Positions 23,990 to 33,586 are shown, counted from the first letter of the stretch. The stretch is DNA of 64,000 bases from Qipengyuania aquimaris (GCF_009827445.1 NZ_WTYI01000001.1:2060381-2124380); one strand, 5' to 3'. A program made the numbers and translations. Notes: generated from the letters alone by a model not told the origin.

Positions 23990-24009
23990 CCTGTTTGAAG
24001 CAACCTTGA

Positions 24010-25698
24010 TCAGCAGCCGGTTTCAGCTGCCGTGCAGGTTTCGTCACGCGTAGCCTTGAACTCGTCGCCCTCGTTCCAGTTCGGCCAGCTCGTGCTCATG
24101 CCGAGCATACGGCCAAGGCGGTAGAACAGCTGGAGATCGGCCATCACGCCGGACCAGTCCCAGTTCGGATCGTATTCGTCCTTGGGACCGTGGTAGCGGT
24201 TCTCGCGATAGTCGAGCGCCACTGCCGCGCCCGCTTCCGTTCCGCCGTCGACAAGGTCCTCGCCGCCATCGACATAAAGCATCGGCACGCCGCGCTTTGC
24301 GAAGGCGAAATGATCGGACCGGTAGTAATAGCCCGCTTCCGGATTGGGGTTGGGCGTCGACACACGGCCATCGGCTTCAAGCGCCGCTTCGAGGAACTGG
24401 TCGAGCTGCGATTTGCCCGGCCCGACCACCGTCACGTCCTTGCTCGGTCCGGCAATCAGGAAGGCATCCATATTGATGCCGCCGACCGTCTGGTCGAGCG
24501 GGAAGACCGGGTTCGCCGCGTAGTAATCGGCGCCGAGAAGGCCCGATTCCTCTGCCGTAACGGCGAGGAACACCAGCGTGCGGCGCGCAGGTCCGACCTT
24601 GGCGTGCGCTTCGGCCAGAGCGACCAGCGCCGCCGTGCCCGTGGCGTTGTCGACTGCGCCATTGCAGATGTCGTCACCGTCGGGCGCTGCGGTACACCGG
24701 CCCAGGTGGTCCCAGTGCGCGGTGTGGATGACGTATTCGTCCGGCGCTTCCGTACCGGGAAGGATACCGATCACATTCTGCGATTCGAAAGTGCGGATGT
24801 CGTTCGAAAAGCTGGTCGATGCTTCGAGACCCAACGGCACCGCCTTAAAGCCCTCCTTCTTGGCAGCGGCGAACAGCTTGTCGGCATCCTGTCCTGCAGC
24901 TTCGAGGATCTGGCGACCCGCCTCGTTCTGCACCCAGCCGTTCATGACGGTGAGCGCAGGCGCATTCTCGCCGCGCTGGGCATAGGCCTGCGGCCCCGAC
25001 CAGCTGCTTTCGACCACGTTCCAACCATACGAAGCAGGCTCGGTATCGTGGATGATGATCGCTCCGGCAGCGCCCTGGCGGGCAGCTTCTTCATATTTAT
25101 AGGTCCAGCGGCCGTAATAGGTCATAGCCTTGCCGTTGAAGGGACCCTCCAGGCTTTCGGTACCGAAATCTGGATCGTTGACGAGGATCACGGCGGTCTT
25201 GCCGGTCATGTCGACGCCTTCGTAATCGTTCCAGCCACGCTCGGGCGCGTTGACGCCATAGCCCACGAAGACCAGCTCGCTGTCTTCGAGCGTGGTCTGC
25301 GCATCTTCGCGATAGGTCACACCGACCCAGTCACTGCCGTACTCAAGCGCGATATCGGTGCCTTCGCCAGAAATCGTCAGCGGCGCGAAGTCCTTGCCGG
25401 TAATCTCGACCAGCGGCACTTCTTGCACCCACGAGCCATTGTTGCCCGGCTCCAGACCTGCCGCTGCGAACCGTTCGGTCAGCAGGGCGACGGTCTTTTC
25501 CTCGCCAATCGTGCCGGGCATGCGGCCTTCGAATTCGTCGGAGGACAATTGCTCGGTAATGTCCTTCATCGTTTGCTCGGAAATGTCGGTCGCGGCGATA
25601 TCCGGGATATCGAGCCCTGCGGAAGCCCCTTCTTCGGTGCCGGCGGTACAGGCCGCAAGTAGCAGCGCACCTGCTGCGGTCAGGCTTGTGCGGATCAT
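24010..25698 (-). CDS. M28 family zinc peptidase lipoprotein with PA domain
   Basis: 562 residues. Lipoprotein signal LAAC (Cys17). A protease-associated domain insert spans roughly 140-290, and the M28 catalytic domain is C-terminal with di-zinc ligands His328/Asp330 (AHWDHLG), bridging Asp350, Glu383-Glu384 (EESG), Asp411 and His503 (YHGPKDEY). This is the aminopeptidase S/glutamate carboxypeptidase-like group, acting on peptides at the cell surface or in the periplasm. GAGAGGG precedes the ATG at 25698. Divergent from glnE. Confidence 0.92.
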   Translation of the reverse strand: MIRTSLTAAGALLLAACTAGTEEGASAGLDIPDIAATDISEQTMKDITEQLSSDEFEGRMPGTIGEEKTVALLTERFAAAGLEPGNNGSWVQEVPLVEITGKDFAPLTISGEGTDIALEYGSDWVGVTYREDAQTTLEDSELVFVGYGVNAPERGWNDYEGVDMTGKTAVILVNDPDFGTESLEGPFNGKAMTYYGRWTYKYEEAARQGAAGAIIIHDTEPASYGWNVVESSWSGPQAYAQRGENAPALTVMNGWVQNEAGRQILEAAGQDADKLFAAAKKEGFKAVPLGLEASTSFSNDIRTFESQNVIGILPGTEAPDEYVIHTAHWDHLGRCTAAPDGDDICNGAVDNATGTAALVALAEAHAKVGPARRTLVFLAVTAEESGLLGADYYAANPVFPLDQTVGGINMDAFLIAGPSKDVTVVGPGKSQLDQFLEAALEADGRVSTPNPNPEAGYYYRSDHFAFAKRGVPMLYVDGGEDLVDGGTEAGAAVALDYRENRYHGPKDEYDPNWDWSGVMADLQLFYRLGRMLGMSTSWPNWNEGDEFKATRDETCTAAETGC

Positions 25699-25799
25699 GG
25701 TAATGCACCCTCTCATTGGTTTGCGTGGCGCGCTTGTTGCAGCAGTGGACAAAGAGGGCAAGCTTGCACCGGACGTCCAAGGGAGGCAGACCGCCCGCA

Positions 25800-28484
25800 A
25801 TGACCGCCGACTGGACCGACGCGCTGAAAAGAGCGCGGGCTCACGCCCCCTACCTGGCGCGTGGGCTGGAACTGTATCCGGAGATTGCGGACCTGCTGGC
25901 GCAGGGCGATGGCGAGGCGGCTCTCGAAGAAGCAAAGCGCGCAGCGGCAGGTGTCGATGATGTCGGCCTCGCCCTGCGGCGGGAGAAGCGTGCACTGGCC
26001 ACGGCGCTCGCGATAGGAGACCTCGCCGGAGCTTTCGATCTCGACAAGGTAATGCGCGAGCTTTCGCTGTTTGCCGATCGAGCAATGCACCGGGCTATCG
26101 AAGCGGCTATCGCTCGCCGGGTCGAAGGCGCGCCCAGCGATGGCATGATCGCGCTGGCATTGGGCAAGCACGGTTCGGGAGAGCTGAACTACAGCTCCGA
26201 CATCGATCCCATCCTGCTGTATGATCCCGAGACGCTGGCCCGCCGCGAGAGGGACGAACCGGGTGAGGCGGCACAGCGCTATGCCCGCGAGATGGTGCGC
26301 ATGCTGTCTGACGTAACCAGCGAAGGCTATGTCTTCAGGGTCGACTTGCGCCTACGCCCGGCATCCGAGGTAAGCCCGCTGGCGATCCCCCTCGATGCCG
26401 CGATCACACATTACGAAAGCTCGGCCCTGGCGTGGGAGCGCGCCGCCTTCATCCGCGCACGCTCCTGTGCGGGTGATATCGCCGCGGGCGAGAAATTCCT
26501 CGACCAGATCCGTCCCTTCGTCTGGCGCCGCAGCCTCGATTTCGGAGCGATCGATGCGGTCCGCCAGTTGACCCGGAGGATCAGGGAGCAGCAGACCGGA
26601 CCCACCGCTCCTGCCCCGGACTACAATGTGAAGCTCGGTCGCGGAGGTATTCGCGAGATTGAGTTCTTCGCCCAAACGCACCAGCTCATCCATGGCGGGC
26701 GCAATCCGGAGCTGCGTGACAAGCGCACGCGCGCCGCGCTCGATGCACTGGCCGATGCCGGACATATCGACAAAGAGGACGCCGCTTCGCTTGGCGCTGC
26801 TTACGACGGATTACGGCGGATCGAACACCGCCTGCAGATGGTGGGAGACCGCCAGACCCACACGCTTCCCGAAGCCGAGGCGTTGGACAATGTCGCCCGG
26901 CTGGACGGCTTTGCCGACGGGGCCGCGTGGCTGGAACACATTGCCTCGCTGACCGCCCCGGTCGCCCGGAGCTACGATGCCCTGCTGGCGGAAGATGAGG
27001 TGTCCGTCCCTTCCGACAGTCCGCACGTGGAGCCAGTGCCCGCACGAAAGGAACTCGACGCAGGCCTCGTGGAACGGGTCGCAGGCTGGACCGACGGCCG
27101 CTATCCGCCCCTGCGCAGCACCGCAGCCCTGTCAGCCTTCGAAGCGATCCGTGCGCCGCTGCTCGATTCCCTCGCATCGGCAAAGGAACCGGAACGCGCC
27201 GCCGCGCGCTGGGAGAGCCTGCTTTCCAAGCTGTCGAGCGCGATCAACCTTTTCCGCCTGCTTGAGGCGAGGCCCGGCCTGTTCCAGCTACTCGCCGATT
27301 GCCTGACACTGGCCCCGCCGCTGGCCGACGCGATTGCCCTGCGCCCAGAACTCGTCGACGCTCTGATCGACCGGACCGCGCTCGATTTGCCGGGCGAGCG
27401 TGGCGAATTGGCCGCCGAGATGCGACGCGGTGAACGCGGCGACACTTACGAAGACAAGCTCGACCGTATTCGCATCGTCACCGGGGAAGCACGCTTCGCT
27501 CTCGGTGTGCAGGTGATCGAGACCGCGCATGATCCGCTCGATATTGCAGCCGCCCTGTCGCGCGTGGCCGAAGCAGCGATCGAGTTTGCGCAGGAAGCCG
27601 CAGAAGCCGAGTTTGCAGAACGCCACGGCAGGATCGCAGACAGCGAATTGGTGGTGCTGGGGCTCGGCAGGCTTGGCGGGGGAATGCTGACGCACGCCTC
27701 GGACCTCGACGTCGTCTATCTTTTCACCGGCAGTCTTGAAGGCGAATCCGATGGCGAGCGTCCGCTCGGCGCAACACTCTATTATAACCGGCTCGCGCAG
27801 CGGGTAAGCGCGGCACTGTCCGTGCCGACTGCCGAAGGCGCACTCTACGAGGTCGACACCCGGCTCCGCCCCCAAGGCGCGCAGGGACCGCTTGCCGTCA
27901 GTCTGGAAAGCTTTCTCAGGTACCAGAGCGAAGACGCCTGGACGTGGGAACACATGGCGCTGACCCGAGCGCGCGCGCTAACGGGGAGCGCGGAGGCACG
28001 ACGCCAGGTCGACAAGGCCTTGCGCGAAGTCTTGTGCCGCAAGCGGTCCAGAGAGGTGCTGATCGACGACGTCAGGACGATGCGCGCCGACATGGCAACG
28101 CACAAACCTGCGCGCGGTCCGCTCGACATCAAGCTGCTGCGCGGCGGGCTCGTCGATCTCGAATTCCTCGTACACTACCTGCAATTGCGCGAAGGCGAGG
28201 CGCTGACGCCGCGACTGGACGATGCGATCGCCCAGCTTGCCGCGCGCGACCTCATTCCCTCTTCGCTGGGTCAGGCCCACGACTTGATGACGCGGCTGCT
28301 GGTGGGTACGCGGCTGCTCGCACCCGACCTGGCGATCCCGGAGAAACCGCAAAAGGCGATTCTGTCGCGCCTGTGCCGGGTCGAGAAATTCCGCCACTTG
28401 AGAAACGCGCTCGACGAGGCGCGCGAACAAGTGGCAGAGCAATGGAGCCGCTTGCTGGAAGAGCAATTGGAGATCGAACGATGA
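25800..28484 (+). CDS. glnE: Bifunctional glutamine-synthetase adenylyltransferase/deadenylylase
   Basis: 894 residues. Switches glutamine synthetase by adding or removing AMP according to PII state. Two nucleotidyltransferase domains are visible: the N-terminal adenylyl-removase (GSGELNYSSDIDPILL, near residue 130) and the C-terminal adenylyltransferase (GLGRLGGGMLTHASDLDVVY, near residue 625), separated by a regulatory helical region. The ATG at 25800 follows GGGAGG. The stop overlaps bcp by ATGA. Confidence 0.95.
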   Translation: MTADWTDALKRARAHAPYLARGLELYPEIADLLAQGDGEAALEEAKRAAAGVDDVGLALRREKRALATALAIGDLAGAFDLDKVMRELSLFADRAMHRAIEAAIARRVEGAPSDGMIALALGKHGSGELNYSSDIDPILLYDPETLARRERDEPGEAAQRYAREMVRMLSDVTSEGYVFRVDLRLRPASEVSPLAIPLDAAITHYESSALAWERAAFIRARSCAGDIAAGEKFLDQIRPFVWRRSLDFGAIDAVRQLTRRIREQQTGPTAPAPDYNVKLGRGGIREIEFFAQTHQLIHGGRNPELRDKRTRAALDALADAGHIDKEDAASLGAAYDGLRRIEHRLQMVGDRQTHTLPEAEALDNVARLDGFADGAAWLEHIASLTAPVARSYDALLAEDEVSVPSDSPHVEPVPARKELDAGLVERVAGWTDGRYPPLRSTAALSAFEAIRAPLLDSLASAKEPERAAARWESLLSKLSSAINLFRLLEARPGLFQLLADCLTLAPPLADAIALRPELVDALIDRTALDLPGERGELAAEMRRGERGDTYEDKLDRIRIVTGEARFALGVQVIETAHDPLDIAAALSRVAEAAIEFAQEAAEAEFAERHGRIADSELVVLGLGRLGGGMLTHASDLDVVYLFTGSLEGESDGERPLGATLYYNRLAQRVSAALSVPTAEGALYEVDTRLRPQGAQGPLAVSLESFLRYQSEDAWTWEHMALTRARALTGSAEARRQVDKALREVLCRKRSREVLIDDVRTMRADMATHKPARGPLDIKLLRGGLVDLEFLVHYLQLREGEALTPRLDDAIAQLAARDLIPSSLGQAHDLMTRLLVGTRLLAPDLAIPEKPQKAILSRLCRVEKFRHLRNALDEAREQVAEQWSRLLEEQLEIER

Positions 28485-28951
28485 CGAGCTTTGAACAGGG
28501 CGATGCCTTTCCCGATTTCGAAATGGAGACACCCGATGGTGGCACGATCACCAAGGGCGACCTTGCCGGCAAGAAAGCCGTGATCTTCTTCTATCCCAAG
28601 GACAACACGCCGGGCTGCACCACCGAAGCGAAGGATTTCAGCGCCCTTAAGCCGGAGTTCGAGAAGGCCGGGGTGCGGCTGCTTGGCGTCAGCAAGGATA
28701 GCGCGAAGAAGCACCAGAATTTCATCGCCAAGCACGACCTGACGGTCGAACTCGCGACCGATGTGGAAGAAGACGGCCTTTCGGATAGGCTCGGGGTGTG
28801 GGGCGAAAAGAAGAATTACGGGCGCACCTATATGGGCATGATCCGCTCGACCTTTCTTATCGGCGAAGACGGCAAGATTCTGCGGGTCTGGCCGAAGGTC
28901 AGGGTCAAGGGGCACGCCGACGAGGTACTCGAAGCAGCACGCTCCGCGTGA
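28481..28951 (+). CDS. bcp: Peroxiredoxin, BCP/PrxQ family, 1-Cys type
   Basis: 156 residues. Thiol peroxidase. The peroxidatic Cys46 sits in the TPGCTTEA motif. The resolving cysteine that E. coli BCP carries five residues later is Lys51 here, and Cys46 is the only cysteine in the protein, so it must use an external thiol. It is coupled to glnE (ATGA) and to the downstream ferritin-like gene (GTGA). Confidence 0.93.
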   Translation: MTSFEQGDAFPDFEMETPDGGTITKGDLAGKKAVIFFYPKDNTPGCTTEAKDFSALKPEFEKAGVRLLGVSKDSAKKHQNFIAKHDLTVELATDVEEDGLSDRLGVWGEKKNYGRTYMGMIRSTFLIGEDGKILRVWPKVRVKGHADEVLEAARSA

Positions 28952-29748
28952 CGTCACGACGCCGCAGTGTATCGGGCGCCATCAGGGACGCCCTGCTCAC
29001 GGGCGACAAGTCCGCCAAGGTCTTCGCCGCCCGACAAGTCGCCCGCGATTGGCGGCTGGGGCGACTGGCGTTCGATTTCGAATGTCCGATGCCCGACCGG
29101 CCGGCCTGGCCAGAAAAGCTGGAATTGCTGGCTCCGGGCAAGATGCCGCGGCGCTCGCGCGGGGGATCTCTGGCGGGTCGGATCGCGCTATGGCACTCTT
29201 TGGCCCACATCGAATTCGTCGCGATCGACCTTGCGCTCGATATGGCCGGGCGGTTCGGTGAATCGATGGGTGAGCAGTTCGTCAGCGATTTCCTATCAGT
29301 GGCCGCGGACGAAGCGATGCATTTCGCGCTGATCGAGCGCAAGCTTGCAACGATGGGGTCGTACTACGGCGCGCTGCCGGCGCATGACGGGCTGTGGGGC
29401 GCTGCGCAGGATACGGCGCATGACGTCACTGCACGACTCGCGATCGTTCCGATGGTGCTCGAGGCTCGCGGCCTCGACGTCACGCCAGCCATGCTGGAGC
29501 GCGTACGGTCCCAGGGAGATGAAAACGGGGCGCGAATCCTCGAACGAATCCTTGACGACGAGATTCGGCATGTCGCTTTCGGGGCCAAGCACTTTCGTGA
29601 GCTGTGCATTACGCGCGACGAAAAGCCACCGGAATCATGGCAAAAATTGGTCGAAATGCATTTTTCAGGGGGGCTGAAGCCGCCATTCAACGACTCGGCG
29701 CGTGCGGCAGCCGGTTTATCGCGCGACTTCTACGCAGCTATTGCTTGA
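28948..29748 (+). CDS. DUF455 ferritin-like di-iron protein
   Basis: 266 residues from a GTG that overlaps the bcp stop (GTGA); no better ATG lies upstream in frame. The helical bundle carries the di-iron pattern of the ferritin-like superfamily: HIEFVAIDL, an ExxH in DEAMHFALIE, and a second ExxH in DDEIRHVAFG. DUF455 proteins have no assigned reaction. Translation behind a peroxiredoxin makes a role in iron or oxidant handling plausible, by context only. Confidence 0.85.
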   Translation: MTSRRRSVSGAIRDALLTGDKSAKVFAARQVARDWRLGRLAFDFECPMPDRPAWPEKLELLAPGKMPRRSRGGSLAGRIALWHSLAHIEFVAIDLALDMAGRFGESMGEQFVSDFLSVAADEAMHFALIERKLATMGSYYGALPAHDGLWGAAQDTAHDVTARLAIVPMVLEARGLDVTPAMLERVRSQGDENGARILERILDDEIRHVAFGAKHFRELCITRDEKPPESWQKLVEMHFSGGLKPPFNDSARAAAGLSRDFYAAIA

Positions 29749-29783
29749 TTAACCTTTGCAGCCATAACCCATACTCACGAGAT

Positions 29784-29889
29784 GCCGGGGGGTTCCGGCG
29801 GTTTTGAAAAAACACGATCCGAAAGGCACGGGACGCCTGAGGGTCGCAAGGACACGATACCGATAAGGTATCGACAGGACGGGTTAGCA
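29784..29889 (+). promoter_or_regulatory. Structured 5' leader of the M23 peptidase gene
   Basis: Two hairpins are visible: GCCGG-ggggtt-CCGGC (29784-29799), followed by GGTTTTGAAAAAA, and a perfect CGATACC-GATAA-GGTATCG (29855-29873). The second stem ends just before the ribosome binding sequence AGGACGGG and 17 bases before the ATG. The first may terminate the upstream operon. The second could gate translation initiation. Confidence 0.4.
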
Positions 29890-30579
29890 ATGATTTCCAA
29901 GCGCAGCACGATTGCCGTGACGATGCTTGCCGCAGGCATGAGCATCGCAGCCGCTCCGGCGCACGCGGAAACCAACGCAGCGGCAGCTGCGGTCGGTGCC
30001 ATCGACGTGTCGAAGGTCACCGCAGACAGCGCCGGCGAAGCGGACGAGCAGTTCACCGAACTTTTCGCACGCTGGGAAGCACCCAACCAAGCTTCGCTCA
30101 TTACCGCAGGTCCGCAAGTTGCCATCCCATCGCGTATGCCGCTCGAAGACGCCAAACTGACGAGTGACTATGGCATGCGCACCCACCCGGTGCTGCGCCG
30201 TCGCATGGGTCACAAGGGCGTCGATCTCGCCGCACCGACCGGTACGCCGATCTACGCGACAGCCGACGGCGTTGTCTCCAAGGCGGAGCGCTTCTCCAGC
30301 TACGGCAAGTTTGTCAGCATCGAACACGGCGCTCGCATTCAGACGCGTTATGCGCACATGTCGCGGATTGCAGTGTCCGATGGTGCCCGCGTCAAGAAGG
30401 GCGACCTGATCGGCTACGTCGGCTCGACCGGCCGTTCCACCGGCCCGCACCTTCACTATGAAGTCCGCATCGACGGCGAAGCGGTCAATCCGGTTCCCTA
30501 CATGGTCGAATCGTCCGCTCAGCGCGCTTTCGCTCTCGCGATCGGCGAAGGCGGCCAGGGTGGTGGCGACGAAGACTGA
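29890..30579 (+). CDS. M23 family metallopeptidase (LytM-like), secreted
   Basis: 229 residues. Signal peptide 1-26 (AHA cleavage). The M23 domain (about 90-205) has zinc ligands His108, Asp112 (GHKGVDLA) and His189 (HLHYE), with catalytic His156 (YAHMS). All key residues are present, so it should be an active periplasmic peptidoglycan endopeptidase rather than an inactive EnvC-type activator. ATG 29890 follows AGGACGGG. A strong terminator follows. Confidence 0.93.
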   Translation: MISKRSTIAVTMLAAGMSIAAAPAHAETNAAAAAVGAIDVSKVTADSAGEADEQFTELFARWEAPNQASLITAGPQVAIPSRMPLEDAKLTSDYGMRTHPVLRRRMGHKGVDLAAPTGTPIYATADGVVSKAERFSSYGKFVSIEHGARIQTRYAHMSRIAVSDGARVKKGDLIGYVGSTGRSTGPHLHYEVRIDGEAVNPVPYMVESSAQRAFALAIGEGGQGGGDED

Positions 30580-30622
30580 GTTTTTATTCGAAAGGCCAAC
30601 GAGCCCTTCGGGTCAGCAGAAT

Positions 30623-30653
30623 AAGGCGTCGGAGCGATCCGGCGCCTTTTTTC
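30623..30653 (+). terminator. Intrinsic terminator after the M23 gene
   Basis: AAGGCGtCGGA-gcga-TCCGgCGCCTT: an 11-position stem with one T-G wobble, a 4-base loop and six T residues. Textbook rho-independent terminator. Confidence 0.85.
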
Positions 30654-30740
30654 TTGCCCGCGCGCGGCAGGTAGGTAGGTTTCTTTGAGCAACCGGACGA
30701 GTCCGCCAACAGGACCGACGGCAGTGAGAGAGAGGACCCT

Positions 30741-32288
30741 ATGCACCCCATCACCCATGCGCAGGCGCGCCCCGACCATCCCGCGATCATCATGGCCGGG
30801 AGCGGCGAGACGGTGACATACGGGGAGATGGACGCCTACGCCAATCGGTTCGCCGAATTGCTACGCGCGCACGGCCTGAAGCGCGGGGACCACGTCGCGA
30901 TACTGATGGAAAACACCGTCGATTACCTGCAGCTGGTCTGGGGATCGCAGCGTGCGGGCACGATGATGGTGCCGATCTCGACCCGCCTGACCGCTCCGGA
31001 AATCTGTTACATCCTGAAGGATGCGGGGGCGAAGCTGCTGATCACCTCGCGCTATTTCGACGAGGTGATGGACGACATCCGTGCCGACTGTTCGGACATG
31101 GAAATCCTCGCCAAGGACGGAGATGGCGAGGAAAATCTTGCGGCGGCGCTGGCGACATATCCCGCCGAACCGATCGCGGACCAGGCTCCGGGCCAGTACA
31201 TGCTCTATTCCAGCGGCACGACCGGCAGGCCCAAGGGTATCCGCCCGGCGCCGCCCGCCGATGACGATATCCTCGCGGTGAACCCGCTCGTCGGGCTCGC
31301 CGTGATGGGCGTCGGCTGGCCGGCGGATGGCAGCATGATCTATCTTTCGCCCGCGCCGCTTTATCACGCGGCACCGCTGGGCTGGTGCACCACGGCGCAT
31401 CGCCTCGGCGCGACGATTGTGGTGATGGAAAAGTTCGATCCCGAAACCGCTCTCGAAGCGATCGAGAAATACCGCGTGACCGACAGCCAGTGGGTGCCGA
31501 CCCATTTCGTAAGAATGCTGAAGCTCGATCCCGAAGTGCGCACGCGATACGACCTCTCCACCCACACCCGCGCGATCCATGCGGCAGCTCCGTGTCCCGT
31601 GCCGGTCAAACGCGAGATGATCGAATGGTGGGGCCCGATCATAATCGAATATTACGCCGGATCGGAAGGCATCGGCATGACGCTGGTGAAGAGCGAAGAC
31701 TGGCTCACGCATCCCGGCACTGTCGGCAAGCCGATCCACGGGCAACTGCATGTCTGCGGTCCCGATGGAGATGAGGTGCCCGCGGGGACCGACGGCCTGC
31801 TGTATTTCGAAAACGAGAACATTCCGACCTATCACAACGATCCGGAAAAGACCGCCGACGCCATGCACCCGAAAGGCTGGATGACGCTGGGCGATATCGG
31901 CCACGTCGACGAGGACGGGTTCCTCTTCCTGACCGACCGCAAGAGCCACATGATTATTTCGGGCGGCGTCAACATCTACCCGCAAGAGATCGAGAACCTG
32001 CTCGTCACGCACGACAAGGTCATGGACGCCGCAGTCATCGGCGCGCCCTGCCCCGATTTCGGCGAGAAAGTCGTTGCCGTCGTCCAGCCCATCGACATGG
32101 GCGAGGCTGGCGAAACGCTGGAAGCGGAACTGCGCGATTTCCTCGCCCCGCAGCTTGCCAAGATCAAGATGCCCAAGCTGTTCGATTTCCGCGAGCAATT
32201 GCCGCGCGAGGCGAACGGCAAGCTCTACAAGCGCGAATTGCGCGACGAGTACGCGAAGAAGGCAGAGATAGAAGCGGAGCAGGCGTGA
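30741..32288 (+). CDS. Acyl-CoA synthetase (AMP-forming), ANL superfamily
   Basis: 515 residues. Activates a carboxylic acid to acyl-AMP then acyl-CoA. Motifs: the ATP/AMP P-loop YSSGTTGRPKG (about 155-165), YAGSEG (A5), TLGDIG (A7 region), DRKSHMIISGG (A8) and the catalytic lysine in ANGKLYKREL (A10). The chain is a bit shorter at the N terminus than long-chain FadD. The next gene, a P450, starts in the stop codon (TGATG), so the natural substrate may be a P450 product or substrate such as a fatty, terpenoid or steroid-side-chain acid. Which of these cannot be told from sequence. Confidence 0.9.
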   Translation: MHPITHAQARPDHPAIIMAGSGETVTYGEMDAYANRFAELLRAHGLKRGDHVAILMENTVDYLQLVWGSQRAGTMMVPISTRLTAPEICYILKDAGAKLLITSRYFDEVMDDIRADCSDMEILAKDGDGEENLAAALATYPAEPIADQAPGQYMLYSSGTTGRPKGIRPAPPADDDILAVNPLVGLAVMGVGWPADGSMIYLSPAPLYHAAPLGWCTTAHRLGATIVVMEKFDPETALEAIEKYRVTDSQWVPTHFVRMLKLDPEVRTRYDLSTHTRAIHAAAPCPVPVKREMIEWWGPIIIEYYAGSEGIGMTLVKSEDWLTHPGTVGKPIHGQLHVCGPDGDEVPAGTDGLLYFENENIPTYHNDPEKTADAMHPKGWMTLGDIGHVDEDGFLFLTDRKSHMIISGGVNIYPQEIENLLVTHDKVMDAAVIGAPCPDFGEKVVAVVQPIDMGEAGETLEAELRDFLAPQLAKIKMPKLFDFREQLPREANGKLYKRELRDEYAKKAEIEAEQA

Positions 32289-33586
32289 TGGCGAGCACAG
32301 CGAAACCCCGCCTCGATCCGCAAGCCGCCTACGAGGTCATTTCTCCGGAAAGCTACGCCGGTTGGGACCCGCTGCTCGACACCTTCGATCGCCTGCGGGA
32401 GGAAAGCCCGGTGGCCTGGGTCGAGGACCCAGAAGATCGTCATCCGCCCTTCTGGCTGGTCAGCCGCTATGACGACGTGATGCGCGTATCGAAGGACAAT
32501 GCGACCTTCCTTAACAATCCGCAGACGGTCGTCTTCAGCCTCACCGAAGGGATCGAGTTCGCCAAGAACCTGACCGGCGGCAGCCCGCATATGGTCTCCA
32601 GCCTCGTCACCTTCGACGCGCCGATCCATATGAAATACCGCAAGCTCACGCAGGAATGGTTCATGCCCAAGAACCTGCGCACGCTGGAGGACGAAATCCG
32701 TGAACTGGCGCACAAGACGGTCGACCGGCTGATCGACGCGGGGCCGCAGGCAGATTTCTGCAAGCTCGTCTCCCAGCCGTATCCGCTGCACGTAGTCATG
32801 CAGATCCTCGGCGTGCCCGAAGAGGACGAGCCCCGCATGCTCATGCTGACCCAGCAGATGTTCGGCGGGCAGGACGAGGACCTCAACCAGTCCGGCATGA
32901 AGGACCTGCCGCCCGAAGCCATCACCCAGCTGGTTGCCGGTGCGGTGAAGGATTTCGAGGCCTATTTCGCAGGCCTGACCGCCGAAAAGCGCGCCAATCC
33001 GACTGACGATGTCGCCAGCACCATCGCCAATGCCACGGTCGACGGAGAGCCGCTGAACGACCGCGACATGATGGGCTATTACATCATCGTCGCCGCCGCC
33101 GGGCATGACACCACCAGCGCCAGCACGGCAGGCGCGATGCTCGCCCTGGCGCAGGACTCCGAGCAATGGGCGAAGGTGAAAGCCGACCGCTCGCTCCTCC
33201 CCGGCATCGTGGAAGAAGCGATCCGCTGGACCAGCCCGGTACAGCATTTCATGCGCACGGCGGCCGAAGACACCGAGCTTGGCGGCCAGCACATCGCCAA
33301 AGGCGACTGGCTGATGATCAATTACGTCGCCGCCAATCACGATCCGGCGCAGTTCGAAAACCCGCGCAAGTTCGATGCCAGCCGCAGCCCCAACCGGCAC
33401 CTCGCCTTCGGAGCCGGGGCGCACCAGTGCCTTGGCCTCCACCTCGCACGGCTGGAGATGCGCATCCTGTTCGAAACGCTGCTGGACAGGATAGCCAGCG
33501 TCGAACTCGCCGGAGAACCGAAGCGCGCGAAGTCGACCTTCGTCGGCGGGCTCAAGACCTTGCCGCTTCGTATTACACCCGCCTGA
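32288..33586 (+). CDS. Cytochrome P450 (class I bacterial type)
   Basis: 432 residues. I-helix oxygen-activation AGHDTTSAS, K-helix ExxR (EEAIRW) and heme loop FGAGAHQCLG with axial Cys381. No membrane anchor, so it is soluble and needs ferredoxin plus reductase. No ferredoxin is adjacent; a candidate reductase is at 53748. I chose the ATG at 32288 overlapping the acyl-CoA synthetase stop; a GTG one codon earlier is possible. Pairing with an acyl-CoA synthetase suggests catabolism of a hydrophobic acid. I do not assign a CYP family number. Confidence 0.92.
   Translation: MASTAKPRLDPQAAYEVISPESYAGWDPLLDTFDRLREESPVAWVEDPEDRHPPFWLVSRYDDVMRVSKDNATFLNNPQTVVFSLTEGIEFAKNLTGGSPHMVSSLVTFDAPIHMKYRKLTQEWFMPKNLRTLEDEIRELAHKTVDRLIDAGPQADFCKLVSQPYPLHVVMQILGVPEEDEPRMLMLTQQMFGGQDEDLNQSGMKDLPPEAITQLVAGAVKDFEAYFAGLTAEKRANPTDDVASTIANATVDGEPLNDRDMMGYYIIVAAAGHDTTSASTAGAMLALAQDSEQWAKVKADRSLLPGIVEEAIRWTSPVQHFMRTAAEDTELGGQHIAKGDWLMINYVAANHDPAQFENPRKFDASRSPNRHLAFGAGAHQCLGLHLARLEMRILFETLLDRIASVELAGEPKRAKSTFVGGLKTLPLRITPA

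Noticed and set aside
29784..29889. Cyclic-di-AMP (ydaO) or cyclic-di-GMP riboswitch in the M23 leader
   Set aside because: Only short fragments resemble those classes; conserved core blocks are missing, and ydaO is not expected in alphaproteobacteria. Kept only as an unexplained structured leader.
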